From: Pinus tabuliformis
Lineage: Eukaryota > Streptophyta > Pinopsida > Pinales > Pinaceae
NCBI GenBank assembly: GCA_031772625.1
Contig: CM062810.1
Coordinates: 454,403,731-454,467,730, forward strand
DNA: 64,000 bases
Direction: 5' to 3'
In this document: positions 43,800 to 55,196 of the stretch, one piece after another
How positions within the stretch are numbered: position 1 is the first letter of the stretch
Layout: each line of letters starts with the position of its first letter
Made by a program: the position numbers and the translations under genes
Notes under the pieces: generated by a model
What the model was told of the DNA's origin: nothing
Database searches by the model: none
The model's input: the letters and a program-made list of their open reading frames with translations, nothing else

Positions 43800-45223
43800 A
43801 TAAACAAAGCAACGGATGAATGGAAGAATGATGAAGAAGTGTGGGCACTTGTTCGAAAGCTACAACAAGATTCCAGTACGTCTGATACATTTAGCTGGAA
43901 AAATATTCATTATGGTACAAAGATCGCTTATACCTCTGTAAGAATTCCCAGCTAAAACAAAAGATTCTTATGGAATTGCACACTTCTCCCTTAGGAGGGC
44001 ACTCAGGATTTTTAAAAACTTACCACAGGGTTAAGAAGGAATTTTTTTGGGATGGCCTTAAATCAGATATTCAAAAGTTTTTGGCGGAATTTTTTGTTTT
44101 CCAACAAAATAAAGTTGAAACAATTAAGACACCGGGTCTATTACAACCTTTATCCATTCCAAGCCATCATTGGGAGGAGGTTTCAATGGATTTTATCACA
44201 GGTTTACCCAAGTCTGAGGGAAAGAGTGTCATCATGGTGGTAGTTGGCAGACTTACCAAGTATGCACATTTTTTTGCATTATCACATCCATTTAAAGCCA
44301 GTGCAGTTTCTACTGCATTTATGGAAACAATTCAAAAGCTACATGGAAACCCAAAGATTATTGTAAGTGACAGAGATCCCATTTTCACTGGAAATTTTTG
44401 GACAGAATTATTTTCTTGTCTTGGTACTCAGTTAGCTCATAGCTCATCTTATCATCCTCAATCTGATGGGCAAATTGAGATAGTAAATAAATGTTTGGAA
44501 GGATATCTTCGTTGCTTTGTATCTGATAAACAGACACAATGGGTCAAATGGTTTCCCCTGGCTAAATGGTGGAAAAACACTTCCTTCCATACAGCAACAA
44601 AAATGACCCCATTTATGGCACTTTATGGGTATCAACTTCCATCCATCACATCTTATTTAAGAGAAAATTCTAAGGTTCAGGCAGTGGAACGTCACATCGA
44701 ACATCGACAACAAGTCCTCCAACTCTTAAAGGATAACCTTGTGTTGGCACAAAATAGAATGAAACAACAGGCAGATCAACATCGCAGTGAAAGAAGTTTT
44801 GATGTAGGTGATTGGGTATTCCTATGGCTACAACAATCTAATAAAATGTCCCTAAAGCAAGCTAATAAGGATAATAAATCATCACCAAAGTATTATGGTC
44901 CGTACAAGGTGTTGCAAAAGATTGGTACTATGGCATACAAATTGGAGCTTCCTGCAACTTCTCGATTGCACCCAGTTTTCCATGTTTCATGTTTAAAGAA
45001 GGTTATAGGTGACAAGCTCCCAGTGTAAACAATATTTCCAGAACTTGATGAGGAAGGAAAAATTATATTGGAACCGGAAGCAGTCACAGAAACAAGAACT
45101 CGACAGCTACGAAATCGATCAATTCCAGAGTATCTTATCAAGTGGAAGAACTTATCCACTGAAGATTCCACATGGGAGGATGAGAATTTTATGCAGAAGT
45201 ATCCAGAACTACTGAAGCGTTGA
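43800..45223 (+). pseudogene. Gypsy A integrase and chromodomain
   Basis: The open part is 43970-45028: HTSPLGGHSGFLKTYHRVK, SMDFITGLPKSEGKS, VSDRDPIFTGNFW and SDGQIEIVNKCLEG contain the D, D and E of integrase. The zinc-binding cysteines are lost: the site reads EFFVFQQNK, while gypsy B has ECLVCQQNK. After TAA 45026-45028 the same frame gives a chromodomain (RSIPEYLIKWKNLSTEDSTW, then EDENF) up to TGA 45221-45223. Chromodomains steer such elements to chromatin with particular histone marks, which places the family among the chromoviruses. Confidence 0.9.
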
Positions 45224-45239
45224 GGACAACACTTTTTTG

Positions 45240-45252
45240 AAGGAGAGGGGCA
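45240..45252 (+). other. Polypurine tract of gypsy A
   Basis: AAGGAGAGGGGCA abuts the 3' LTR. Gypsy B has the matching sequence at 58433-58445 on the other strand. Confidence 0.85.
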
Positions 45253-45595
45253 TGTTGGGTCCCTATAATACTAGTGATTACCCCATTACTATTGTAGTTA
45301 TACCCCTTATTTATATTGTTGTGCCCCTGTTACCCCCACGTTGTTATTTCTGTGCCCCATAGAATCCCTCTATTGTTATTTTTGTGGCTTTATATTATCA
45401 TTGTTAGGTTGGCTGGATTATATTGTGACTCCTTAGACTCCTATATATAGAAAGGAGGTTTTGTCATTTGTATCATCGAAGAATTGTTCATTTATGTAAT
45501 GTAAAGGAGGTTGCCCCCTCGAAGAGGCTGAATTTTAAGGCGTTGATCTATCTTTCATATCTCTTCTTGAGCTGGTTTCATAACAGTGATTGTGA
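45253..45595 (+). repeat. 3' LTR of gypsy A, 343 bp
   Basis: It begins TGTTGGGTCCC and ends TTTCATAACA. It is closely similar to the LTRs of gypsy B (58109-58432, 63607-63938) in reverse orientation. A TATATATA box lies at 45442-45449. Short LTRs plus a chromodomain fit the smaller chromovirus lineages. Confidence 0.95.
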
Positions 45596-45875
45596 TAGTG
45601 GATAGAATTGATCCTTAAGTACAAACATGCTATAGTTGTCTATTCTCTCATATACAAAAAAAATAACAACAATAATAATAATCTTATCTTTTAAATTTTA
45701 TTGAATTAATTATTTATGAAAATTAGATTTTATTAGAAGCACATCATTTTATTGGAAGTAGTTTAGGTGATGGAAATAAAGGAAACTAATTTTCTTGTAA
45801 GCATTTTCTAAATTGTATTTCCACTCAAACAATCTCACAGGAAAAAAAATCAAAATAAATTAGTTAATAAATAAT

Positions 45876-45878
<3 letters not shown>

Positions 45879-45945
<67 letters not shown>
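45879..45945. repeat. (TA)n microsatellite
   Basis: About 33 uninterrupted TA dinucleotides. It could extrude as a cruciform, and its length is likely variable between individuals. Confidence 0.95.
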
Positions 45946-45947
<2 letters not shown>

Positions 45948-46639
45948 TGACCCCACCCATCAAGCAAGCCACCCAATGTCACCTTCTTGGCCTCCTCTCA
46001 CTCTTTAGACTACAAGAAGGATATCCTTATCTAGTGGGGGAATCCTTAAATATTGAGCTAATCTAGGTCATTGGGTAATGAAAGGAAGTTCCTTAATGAA
46101 GACTAGTGATTTGACACTACTCACTCTCAAAGTAGAAGGTCAGGGATAAGTGTGTGAATAGTCAGACAAACCATGAATTATTAACAAATTTTGAATTATT
46201 TTAATTACGTAACTATGCTTATTCATGCAACCAAATTATACTTGAAAAATGAAAGAGAAAGCTTGCTTAATTAACCATATAGCATGAGATGCTAGTGAGG
46301 CATATATACAATGGCACAGTAAAAATAGAAAATGAATCATAAGTTGTCTATAAAATTAAGGCATTAAATCATTCATTCATCTTATTCATTAGCATTGGAG
46401 ATTGAGAGTTTGTTATCGTCATTAAGAGACCATTCCACAATTAAGAGATCATACACCAACAATATTAACTATGTTTGGGACAACGAAGAGTTATGTGTTT
46501 GTGATTATAAATAAAGGAAATAGTCAAACTTGTCATTGTTACTAAGGACAATGAAGACATGTGAAATATATGTACAACCAACTAAATAAGTTGGAAAGGT
46601 TTTTGCAACATACATAGGTGGTCATGTTGTGTTGCAAAA

Positions 46640-46862
46640 GGAGGTGTTGGCCCACTCCCATTTTCAATAAATTTTCAACCTTTGAATTTGATTCCCTGTG
46701 AATGCGATCAAATGATATGACCCTAAAGATTCTAATAAGTTGCATAATTTTAATCATCCTTTCATCCAATAAAGAAGTGTACAAGGAAGTATAAGCTTTC
46801 GCCCAATCTAAAACAACCTTTGAATCCGTTATGACTTGTAAGTTTATATTGTTGAAGTGACA
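46640..46862 (-). pseudogene. RNase H-like domain fragment, probably from a non-LTR retroelement
   Basis: On the minus strand INLQVITDSKVVLDWAKAYTS is followed by LLDERMIKIMQLIRIFRVI, SFDRIHRESNSKVENLLKMG. This is the type I RNase H pattern used at the end of plant LINE ORF2 proteins (strand with Asp, long helix, then HxxRExNxxAD-like motif). A stretch higher up (47500-47400, IKLN and NPKEIVQ-like words) may be the preceding part, separated by the MITE-like insert at about 46865-47145. The fragment is short and broken. Confidence 0.45.
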
Positions 46863-46864
46863 CG

Positions 46865-47145
46865 ATTAAAATGATTAACATAAATGACTGGTTCATATTA
46901 TTGTAGCTTTTGTTAGGTAGTCATATTTTTTTCCTAGACTAAATTAGTCATTTATGATAGTCATTTTTAGTAGTATTACTTATTATCTAGTCGTATATTT
47001 TATCCGGTGACTAAAATAGTCATTTTAGTCATTTTTTGTTGGGTCTATTAATATTACTAATTTTTGGTAGTATTTCACTTGGAAAAGTTGTGGTCACCAA
47101 TGTTTTTAGTCACCTAGTCACTAATTTCACCATTGTCTACTAGTG
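46865..47145 (-). mobile_element. Possible CACTA-type or MITE remnant
   Basis: On the minus strand the right edge reads CACTAGTAGACAATGGTG (47145 downward). This begins with the CACTA(G/C)TAG terminus typical of plant En/Spm (CACTA) elements. The inside is full of TAGTCA and AATGACTA words like those at 960-1420. The other end and a 3-bp target duplication were not found, so this may be a solitary end or chance. Confidence 0.35.
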
Positions 47146-48265
47146 CCTAGAGCTGAAGAGTTGGAATTAATGTCTTGTCAATGTTATTTCCTATCCACCA
47201 TTCTCATGTTGTTGATAAAATTTCACTACATTTCCCTCACCAAGTTTCCCTACAAGGGCACCCTTCAAAGTGATTTTGACAATCCCTACCTGTAATTCTT
47301 ATCACAAGCATTATAATTGTGTTCTTCTCAAATATTATCCATAGTAAATCTTGCATTCTTTATTCTTTCACCATAGACTACACTAGCTTAGAATTTGAAT
47401 AATTCACCCTTCCGTCAAGTGGCATTTTTTTGAACAATTTCCTTGGGGTTATCATAAGGTTTAGAAGGAAAAATGTTGATGATGATGTTAACATTAAGCT
47501 GGAGCCAAAGGCTCCATGACCATTTTTCAAGTTATAGAGAATTGGTCTCTTCCCTATTTTCGGGTAATAAGATGCCCTCATAATTAACATTATTGACTGA
47601 AATGGTTAAGAAACAATGTGGACATGGTGTGTGGGGAAGAAAGGCATGTATGTAGAGGTGGAGTTGTTAAAACCAATTCACATGGTGGCTCAAACATTCA
47701 TCATTACTGGTATGCTTTATATTTAAGAATGGTAGTAATACATGAAGTCCCCATTAGTTTATTTGCTTAGGATTTTTTTTTATGAATTTTTTGGTTCAAA
47801 CCCCATGAGGAGGGGTTGAGGATGGAATTCACTTTGAGAAAATTAAAATATATGAATGTACTTCTCTCAATAAAACTTTGTACAGTCTTGATGATAGTAT
47901 GACACTATGGGTAGATTTGTTTTCCATCTAATGGATTGATAATAGAATAGGGATAGATGTAGCAATATAATAGGCATGTTAGTTACAACCTCCATTTTTC
48001 TATGTGATATTTTTATAAAGCTAAATACGATGAGAGGAGAAGGGGGGAACATGAAAGAAAACTCTATAGTATCTCGAGTAGTTACCAGTGCTATGTAATG
48101 AAATTCAAAATATGTGTAATCACTTAGTTTTGTATAATCTAATGTTAGTAAATTATATTCTTTTTGCATGGTGTGTGCTAGTAATTTGTGAGGAGAGGAG
48201 GTAATTAAACACCATATTAGTCCTTTATCCAATAGATAACTACTTGTTGAAGAGCCCTGCAAAAG

Positions 48266-48705
48266 TGTTAAGGAATAGACAAAGGTCACAGTCCCAAGGA
48301 AGGGGAAATCTTGAGGATTGCTTTGTAGCAATAGTCAATTCAGAATCTATAGCAGAGTACGTATTACTGTTTTCATGGGATTTTCCATAATGGAATACAC
48401 ATTACTCCATACACAAGGTTTGTTGTAGGAGAATACACATTACTTGTTGCATGAGGTTTTCCACAGTGGGAAACTGGTTTTGCACCTGTACAAGGTTCCA
48501 TGCCAAAGGCCCCAAACAAAAAAGTGGAGTGTTTTTATTGAGGTTGAGTTTCAATTTTATACCTCCTCCCTCCACCCCCTATTAAGTTAATAGAAAATGG
48601 GGGGGGCCCATGCTGAACAAGGGCCATAGATTAATCCTATAATAAAAAATTGTCACCACAAGGTAGTAACCCTTTAATGAAGGCACTACCATAAGAGTTC
48701 CAACA
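48266..48705 (-). repeat. Isolated LTR, probably 3' end of a lost retroelement
   Basis: Read on the minus strand, the segment starts TGTTGGAACTC at 48705 and ends CCTTAACA at 48266. It has TATAAAATTG near 48555 followed by an A-rich CAATAAAAAC. Directly upstream of it on the minus strand is CCGGGGGTATCA (48706-48717), a plausible polypurine tract, so this looks like a 3' LTR. Flanking 5-mers do not match, so it is not a clean solo LTR. Confidence 0.4.
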
Positions 48706-48787
48706 TGATACCCCCGGTTGTTAACTAATGACATACATAGGTGACCCTAAAGTGAACCTGAGTCATTGATCAATTAGTGCTAATGAT

Positions 48788-50762
48788 TGATGAGCCTCAT
48801 AACTGGATTATTGATGGCTTTTGAGGTCAATGTCAAGGATCCAGTGGGAAAATTGCAGCAATAAGTTGAAGTAGACAGAGGATAGGACTTATAGGATGGA
48901 ATCCCCCTCATTTTGTACTCGTCACTTCGAATTCCCCTTCATTCAACTCAGAGTACTAGCAATCGAATCATGCACTAGAAGGCAACCGAGAAAGTGGAAG
49001 ATGATTGACAGTTATCTCGAGTTTTGGGAGCCAAGCCTCCCTGATTTTAAGGAAGTTTTTAGTAGCTTTAGATGTAAAAGTAGAGAGGCATAGGGTCTCA
49101 ATAAGGTCGAATTTTTACTAGTGTAAACTCTGCTCAAATTTCGAGCTTCCTATTTTATGATAGTGTTATGTAATCTTGCTATTTTTTGATAATGAAGATG
49201 GAATCCTTTTTGAGCTAGCAGTGAGTTACCTCAGAGGGCTGAAGCTCTTTGGTTAGGGCCCAATCCAATAAGCCAAGCCTCTATTTACTTTTATTTGTAT
49301 GCTTTACTTTAGTTTGTAGATTAATTTTTTGTTAGATGTATTTCCTTTATGGTTAAGAATAGGTTTCTTTTGATGATTTAGTAGCTTGCTTCCATTTATG
49401 CATTTTGTAGTAGGTTAAGAAGTGATAAGAGAATATTCAAAAGGCTAGCAACAGTGCCTTGGCCTCTCTTCCTCCCTCTGGGACCATGATTTCAGGCAAA
49501 GAATCTCTTGCTGCCCCCAAAAAATAGATTTTCCTCATTCCTAGGACTTCTAGTGTTTGCAGCTCTTTAGTAGGTTGATAGTCCAATTTTTCTTTGCTTT
49601 AGATCTTCTTTATCATGTTCCCTTCCTTATTTTCAATTGTCCTTCAACATGATTTCCTTTCTTACAACATTTCTCAGCATTTCCTTCTATACATCATATC
49701 TAGGCCACTTTAATGTAAGACTCTTTTTTTCCTAGGATGCACCCATTTCATTCGTTGCTTGATTTTCTTGGTTGACTATCAGTTTCTATGTAGCTGACCT
49801 CTTCCAGTAGTAGGCCAGCTTACCAGAAATCACATCGTCCAATTTATCCATGCCCTATAGGTCTCCCAAACCTCACCTCAATTCTACCCTACTTTCCTTT
49901 ATTTTTCACAAAACTTCTTCCTCTCTCCTTGAGCAAACCCAATCATCTTTCTCTGTCCTGGAGATTCATGGTCGACCTTAGGTGCCCTAACACCTCACTC
50001 CGACCTTCATACACCTTTTCCATCCACTCTTACACCCTCAAAATAGTGAAAATTTTTCTCAGCCTCCTCTTGTAGGCCTCCTGTAGTTTCCATGTTTTCC
50101 TCTTGTAATTTTCCTGTGTCCTCCTGTAGTTTTTCCTGTAGGCCTTCTTTTGAAGGTCGAGTGTGGGAAAAGCCTCTAGAAGGCTACCTGAGACCTCTTA
50201 GCACCCATCCACAGTATCCTACATCCTCCCAAACTCCAAAACTGCCCTCTAAAGCCACTTGTTCGTTGCCACACTCATACAGAATAAGTTATATGTATGT
50301 TAAGTTCACATAAAATCACATAAAAATCTAGAAATACGTCTTTTACTTATTTACTTCTAGAAATAGCATGGTTAGATATAGTTTACTTCCCTGAGTAGGT
50401 AATGGCATTTATTTCAATGTTTTCATAGTGTTTTTGGAAAAAGTAGAATTAGCTTGTTAATTATGGTTTACTAGGTTTTGCTTTACATTCCAGTCTTTCT
50501 CCTTTCTGCAGTTAGAGTAGAATTTATAGACTAATCTTTCTTTCCTTTCATCACACATAGAGCTTCTTCTGAAATCTATAGAAGTTGCCTTGAGCTCCTA
50601 GTGATCTCACACTGGCTGACCAAGTGACAATCTACAGTGAGAACTAGTACTTGTGCATATAGCACCGACACTTCCAAGTTTGTTACGAACTATCGGGTTG
50701 ATAACAGTAAAGTTGGCAGCCCATGAGTTACAGCATTCTTGCTGCAATACTGGCGCTCACCA
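48788..50762 (+). repeat. 5' LTR of the decayed Athila-like element
   Basis: The right edge is firm: CTCACCA followed by the primer site. The last 250 bp align well with the intact element (CTAGTACTTGTGCATA(C/T)AGC, CTTCCAAGTTTGT, GCAATACTGG). An internal GGTTAGGGCCCAA block (49252) also matches. The left edge at TGATGAGCC is inferred, since the first few hundred bases have diverged. CCTGTAG motifs are at 50080, 50123 and 50135. Confidence 0.7.
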
Positions 50763-50767
50763 CTTTT

Positions 50768-50785
50768 TAGCACCGTTGCTGGGGA
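50768..50785 (+). other. Primer-binding site (tRNA-Asp), decayed
   Basis: TAGCACCGTTGCTGGGGA matches TGGCGCCGTTGCCGGGGA except for three transitions (G to A twice, C to T once). Confidence 0.8.
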
Positions 50786-51053
50786 CACGTCAGAGTATTC
50801 TGTGATTACTGCTTTCTTCTATTTCCTATTGCAACATTCTACTACTAGTTTATTTCAGTAAAAATAGACTAGTCATTTCTTTTCTTTCAGTTATGCATTT
50901 CCTTGCTTTCCTTTTCAATTATGCAAATTTCCATTCAGCAAGTTCATTCCATCTAGTTTCAATTTGTTTTGTTCAATCACAATTTCAGTTTCTACAAGTA
51001 CTTTCAGTGTGGGGAAAAATAAACAAAAAAACGAACCAAAATATTTCCTTTCA

Positions 51054-52220
51054 TGCCTCGTAGGAGTAGAGATAACTTAAGAAAATTTTTGCCCAACAAC
51101 CCCACTGCTTCACGCAGCCAACCTTCTCTCTTCTTGGGTGGTTGCAATCAAGAAGAACCCTTAGGTGAATAGCCATACATATTTGAAGAACCTATAGGGG
51201 AAGAAAAAGAAGAATACATTCCTCGGGAGCCGATGGCTAAAAACAAAAATGCTATGGGAAATGGAGAGAGAATAGAGGGCACCTTCCGCATTTGGGAGAC
51301 CAATGGGGACACCAAAATGAAGAATATAAGTCCTTCAGCCCTACCTCACTTCAATGGTCTAACTACAGAAGATCCTAACACCATCTTGTTCGAGTTTGTT
51401 GTCATCTATCGAACTTTTGACTATGCAGAAGATGAGAAAAAGTTGAAAATGTTTCCTTCTACTCTCAAGGATGCAACACTACACTGGTTCATGGGATTAC
51501 CTAGCAATAGCATCACAACTTGGGCTCGGATGCAATAGGCCTTTAATGAAAAGTATCAAGACTATTTTAGGTCAAAATATACTAGAGAAGAAATATTCTG
51601 CATCGCCATAGGAAGTGATGAGTCCCTGGAAGACTATGAAGATAGGTTACAGCTCAGTTACAAAAGGGTTGGGTGTACACATGATCCTGAGTCTCTATAG
51701 TTGGTCTTGCTCAGGGGAATTCGAGAAGACCTTTTAGAAACCCTCCATCTACTGGCCGGGGGATACATCTACCAACTATCCTATGAGGACATAAAGACTA
51801 TTTTTAGAAACCATTCTAGAGTATCCAAAAAGAAAGGTAGGGGGGAGTCAACCTGTAGCCAGTACCTCTTATTCCAATTCATCCATTAAAGGTGAAATTG
51901 GAAACATGCTGGAAGACTTCAAGAGTGAGATGTTGTAGATTCTTGCCATGCAAATGGATACCTTACATATCAAAAGAAAACAAGAGGAAGTAGAGAGGGC
52001 TTTGGCCATTTTTTGCCCTAGATGCACCGGGAGGCATCCTAGGAATGAATGCCCATTCAACTCTATATAGGTTTGTTCAGTGTGTGAAGAAGATCATGCT
52101 ATAGATAAGTGCCCTTCCTTGCCCGAACTTAAAGCTGTATACCAAGGGGCCAAAGGAGTCACTGAACAGATCTATTACATAAACCAAAGGAGTCTGCATG
52201 GACTTAGACCATACCAGTAG
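51054..52220 (+). pseudogene. gag: Gag remnant of the decayed element
   Basis: It starts MPRRSRDNLRKFLPNNP at 51054. After an indel the frame at 51233 gives MAKNKNAMGNGERIEGTF and continues LHWFMGLPSNSITTW, a stop (51536), then ESLEDYEDRLQLSYK. Both variant zinc knuckles are visible (CPRCTGRHPRNEC near 52015, CSVCEEDHAIDKC near 52078). The frame closes with TAG at 52218-52220, one codon later than the TAG in the intact relative. Confidence 0.85.
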
Positions 52221-53340
52221 GGGATGCAAGGGACATCTCAGGCATACTACAACCCAAACCAAGTCACCTACATACCTTATTGGGGGCCCCTTGCTCATCC
52301 TTCCTGGTCCATGCTTCCTACTTGGTCTTTCACATCTCAATATCATGCCCAACCAGCTACCCATCCATTTCAATCCTATGCTCAGTCACAACCTATGTGG
52401 AATGCATCTCATCAGGGGTGGAGGCCCCAATAAAACTCTCTTCCCTCTCTTCTGCCTCCACCACCTGCCCAACCACAACCATTACCTTCTTCTCCACCAA
52501 GACAACCCCAAATGCTTACCTAGCTAAATCTGAACCTAAACAACAAACATGCTTAGCAAGTGTATAGTGGGGAACCATCATGCCCAACTTATGTTGTAGA
52601 GATTCAAGAAATTAACTTGCGATCTGGGAAAGTTCTCCCAGATAGCTAGACTCCACCTAGGGAGGTTGAGGAAGATAAAAAGCAAAGCGAACCTAAAGCA
52701 AATCCACCCTTTCTTGAGAGACTATCAATGACAATCCAACCTACTCCAGAAGAGACTAAACTCCTAGGGGAATTAAAACATTTATGTGTGAGTATACCAC
52801 TTCTCCAAGCCATAAAATATGTGCCTATCTGCAATAGGTTGATCAGAGATAAGTGCTTTAGGCATCCAGGAAGGCACAAGAGAGATGCCCCAACCATCAA
52901 TGTCATAGGACAATTGTCTGACCTAATGTCGGGGCAGATAATCTGTCCAAAATATCTGCACCCTGGAAGCCTAGTAGTTGATGTCCACATCAATGGCACA
53001 ATGGTCCCACATACCTTGATTGATCTCAGAGCTGCCATTAATGTGATGACAAAGGACACAATGCTCAAAATTAATCTCCATGGCTCCTTGGAGGAAGACC
53101 ACGATGGTGTTGTAGCTAGCAGACTGCTCCACAGTGATCCCTGAGGGGATTATGGAAGATGTGATGGTCTCCATTGATTCTTGGGAGTACCTTGTTGATT
53201 TCTTAGTTCTCTAACCAAAGCAAAATCTCAATGGGTATCTTCTCATCCTAGAAAGACCCTGGTTGGCTACAACCAATGCCTACATCAGCTGCAGAGCTAG
53301 GAACATGACCATAAAGAACGAGCACATGTCCAAGTAGTTA
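52221..53340 (+). pseudogene. Pro/Gln-rich linker and protease remnant of the decayed element
   Basis: YNPNQVTYIPYWGPLAHPSW and related linker text is followed by EIQEINLRSGKVLPD and, in the open part 52728-53144, GQLSDLMSGQIICPKYLHPG. The protease site reads TLIDLRAAINVMT, with Arg in place of the active-site Gly, so it would be inactive. A frameshift and a stop follow after 53144. Confidence 0.8.
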
Positions 53341-53575
53341 ACCCTATATCCTCTTGCCCAACCCTTACTAGAACATGATATACCTCTCTGGTTGGAGGAG
53401 GAGGATGAGGATGAAGTTTATTCTACACCACTTTGTACATTAGAAATCACCATGGGGGGAACCGCAAGATGAGGATGATATGATTGAAAATTTGATTTAG
53501 AATCCACTTCCCAGTGTATCACCATTAGAAGACATAGTAAGAGAAACCCAAAACAACCCCTCAACTAATCTTTGT

Positions 53576-55060
53576 GTGGCCGAAACCACTCCTCTCCGTG
53601 TTAAAAATATAGAGTTCAGCCCAGAAAGAACATTGAAAATCAATCCATCCCTATCTAATTCCCAGCAGAAGGAGCTATGCAGCATACTGAAAAAACGTCT
53701 AGATGAATTCACCTGGAATTATAAGGAGATGAAGGGAGTGCACCCTTTAGTAAGTATTCATCATATATACATCAAGGAAGGTTTCAAGCTAGTCAGGTAG
53801 CCTCAAAGGAGGATGAACCCAACATTTAAAGATATTGTTAAGGAAGAACTGCAGAAATTGCTTGATGTAGGATTCATCTATCCCATTTGCGACAGTGAAT
53901 GGGTCTCTCCTTTGGTGCTAGTGCCAAAGAAAAATGGTAACTGGAGAATCTGTGCCGACTATTGAGAATTGAACAAATTCACTAAGAGGACCATTTTCCT
54001 TTACCTTTCATAGATCAAGTGTTATACAATCTAGTAGAGAAAAAGTTTTTCTCCTTCCTAGATGGGTTTAGCGAGTACAATCAGATTCAAATCAGCTCAA
54101 AAGACCAAGATAAGACGACTTTCACTTGTCCTTGGGGTACCTTTACATACCGAGTCCTTCCTTTTGGTTTGTGCAATGCTCCAGCCACTTTCCGAAGAGT
54201 GGTATTGAGTATATTTTTTGAACTCATTCATGATGTAGTAGATATATACATGGATGATTTTACTCCTTATGGATCTGACTTTCAGGAAGCTTTATCTAAC
54301 CTAGGAAAAGTTCTATATAAACCTAGAGATGAACCTATCCCTCAGTCTAGAAAAATTTGAATTTTTGATGACTGAAGGGACCATGCTAGGTCATCCAATC
54401 TGTCAATAAGGACTGTAGGTGGACCCCAACAAAATTCCCATCATCCAAAGGGTCCCACCTCCTCAGAAGGTGAGAGATGTCAGAAGCCTCTTAGGCTTAG
54501 TAGGATATTACAAGAGATTCATAAACGACTTCAGAAAGTTAGCCTCTCCTTTGTTTAGCCTCCCAGTTAAAGATGTTGAGTTCATATGGTCAGAAAAACT
54601 GTCAAGAAGCCCTAGATACCTTGAAGAGCAAGCTAGTGACTGCCCCAATTCTCAGAGGCCCAAACTGGGCCCTACTCTTTCACATTCACATAGATGCCTT
54701 GAACAAAGAAGTAGGAGCAGCCTTAGTACAAATTGATGAAAATTTACCTGATGTCATATACTTTATAAGCGAAATCTTGTCAAAGGTAGAGTTAAACTAT
54801 ATAGTCACCCAGAAGGAACTCCTAGCTGTCGTGCATTCCTTAAACAAATTCAGACATTATATCACAGGCTATCAAACCTTTTTGCACACTGATCATGCTA
54901 CAATTATATATTTAATGAACAAACCAGATGTAAATGCTCACATTATTAGATGGTTGCTTTTGTTATGGTAGTTTGATCTGACCATTATTGATAAGCCTGG
55001 TAAAGAGAATGTTGTTGCTGACTTCTTCTCTACAATAAATTTGCCTGTAGGTGAATAAGG
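53576..55060 (+). pseudogene. Reverse transcriptase and RNase H remnant of the decayed element
   Basis: Pieces at 53576-53800, 54019-54360, 54419-54736 and 54573-54971 are in different frames or are split by stops. The catalytic YMDDFTPYG (about 54247-54273) and GLCNAPATF are still readable. RNase H shows IHIDALNKEVGAALVQ (Thr-Asp changed to Ile-Asp) and LHTDHATIIYLMN. Many stops make it non-functional. Confidence 0.85.
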
Positions 55061-55196
55061 TATGGTGGATGACCAAATGAGAGATGAACACCTATTCACT
55101 ATATCAGTACTCTCTCCATGGTTTGCTGATATAGCAAACTACTTGGTTTAGGCATAGTTCCCACCACACCTATCTTCAAAAGAGAAGAGCAAGATA

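Larger units (their letters stand above)
42590..45595 (+). mobile_element. Chromovirus gypsy A, right part, with 3' LTR
   Basis: Continuation of 26837-28743 after the nested insertion. It holds the rest of RT, RNase H, integrase with chromodomain, a polypurine tract and the 3' LTR. The base pairs after the LTR (GTGAT, 45596-45600) cannot be matched to a 5' target duplication because the 5' end is lost. Confidence 0.95.
45596..48265. other. Intergenic region with transposon debris
   Basis: It holds the TA microsatellite, the RNase H-like fragment and the possible CACTA-type end listed separately. A 154-codon minus-strand frame (47867-48331) has no recognisable domain and overlaps the isolated LTR, so I do not call it a gene. 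The rest is AT-rich and unremarkable. Confidence 0.5.

Noticed and set aside
47867..48331. A 154-codon minus-strand frame
   Set aside because: No domain is recognised, and it overlaps the isolated LTR at its upper end.
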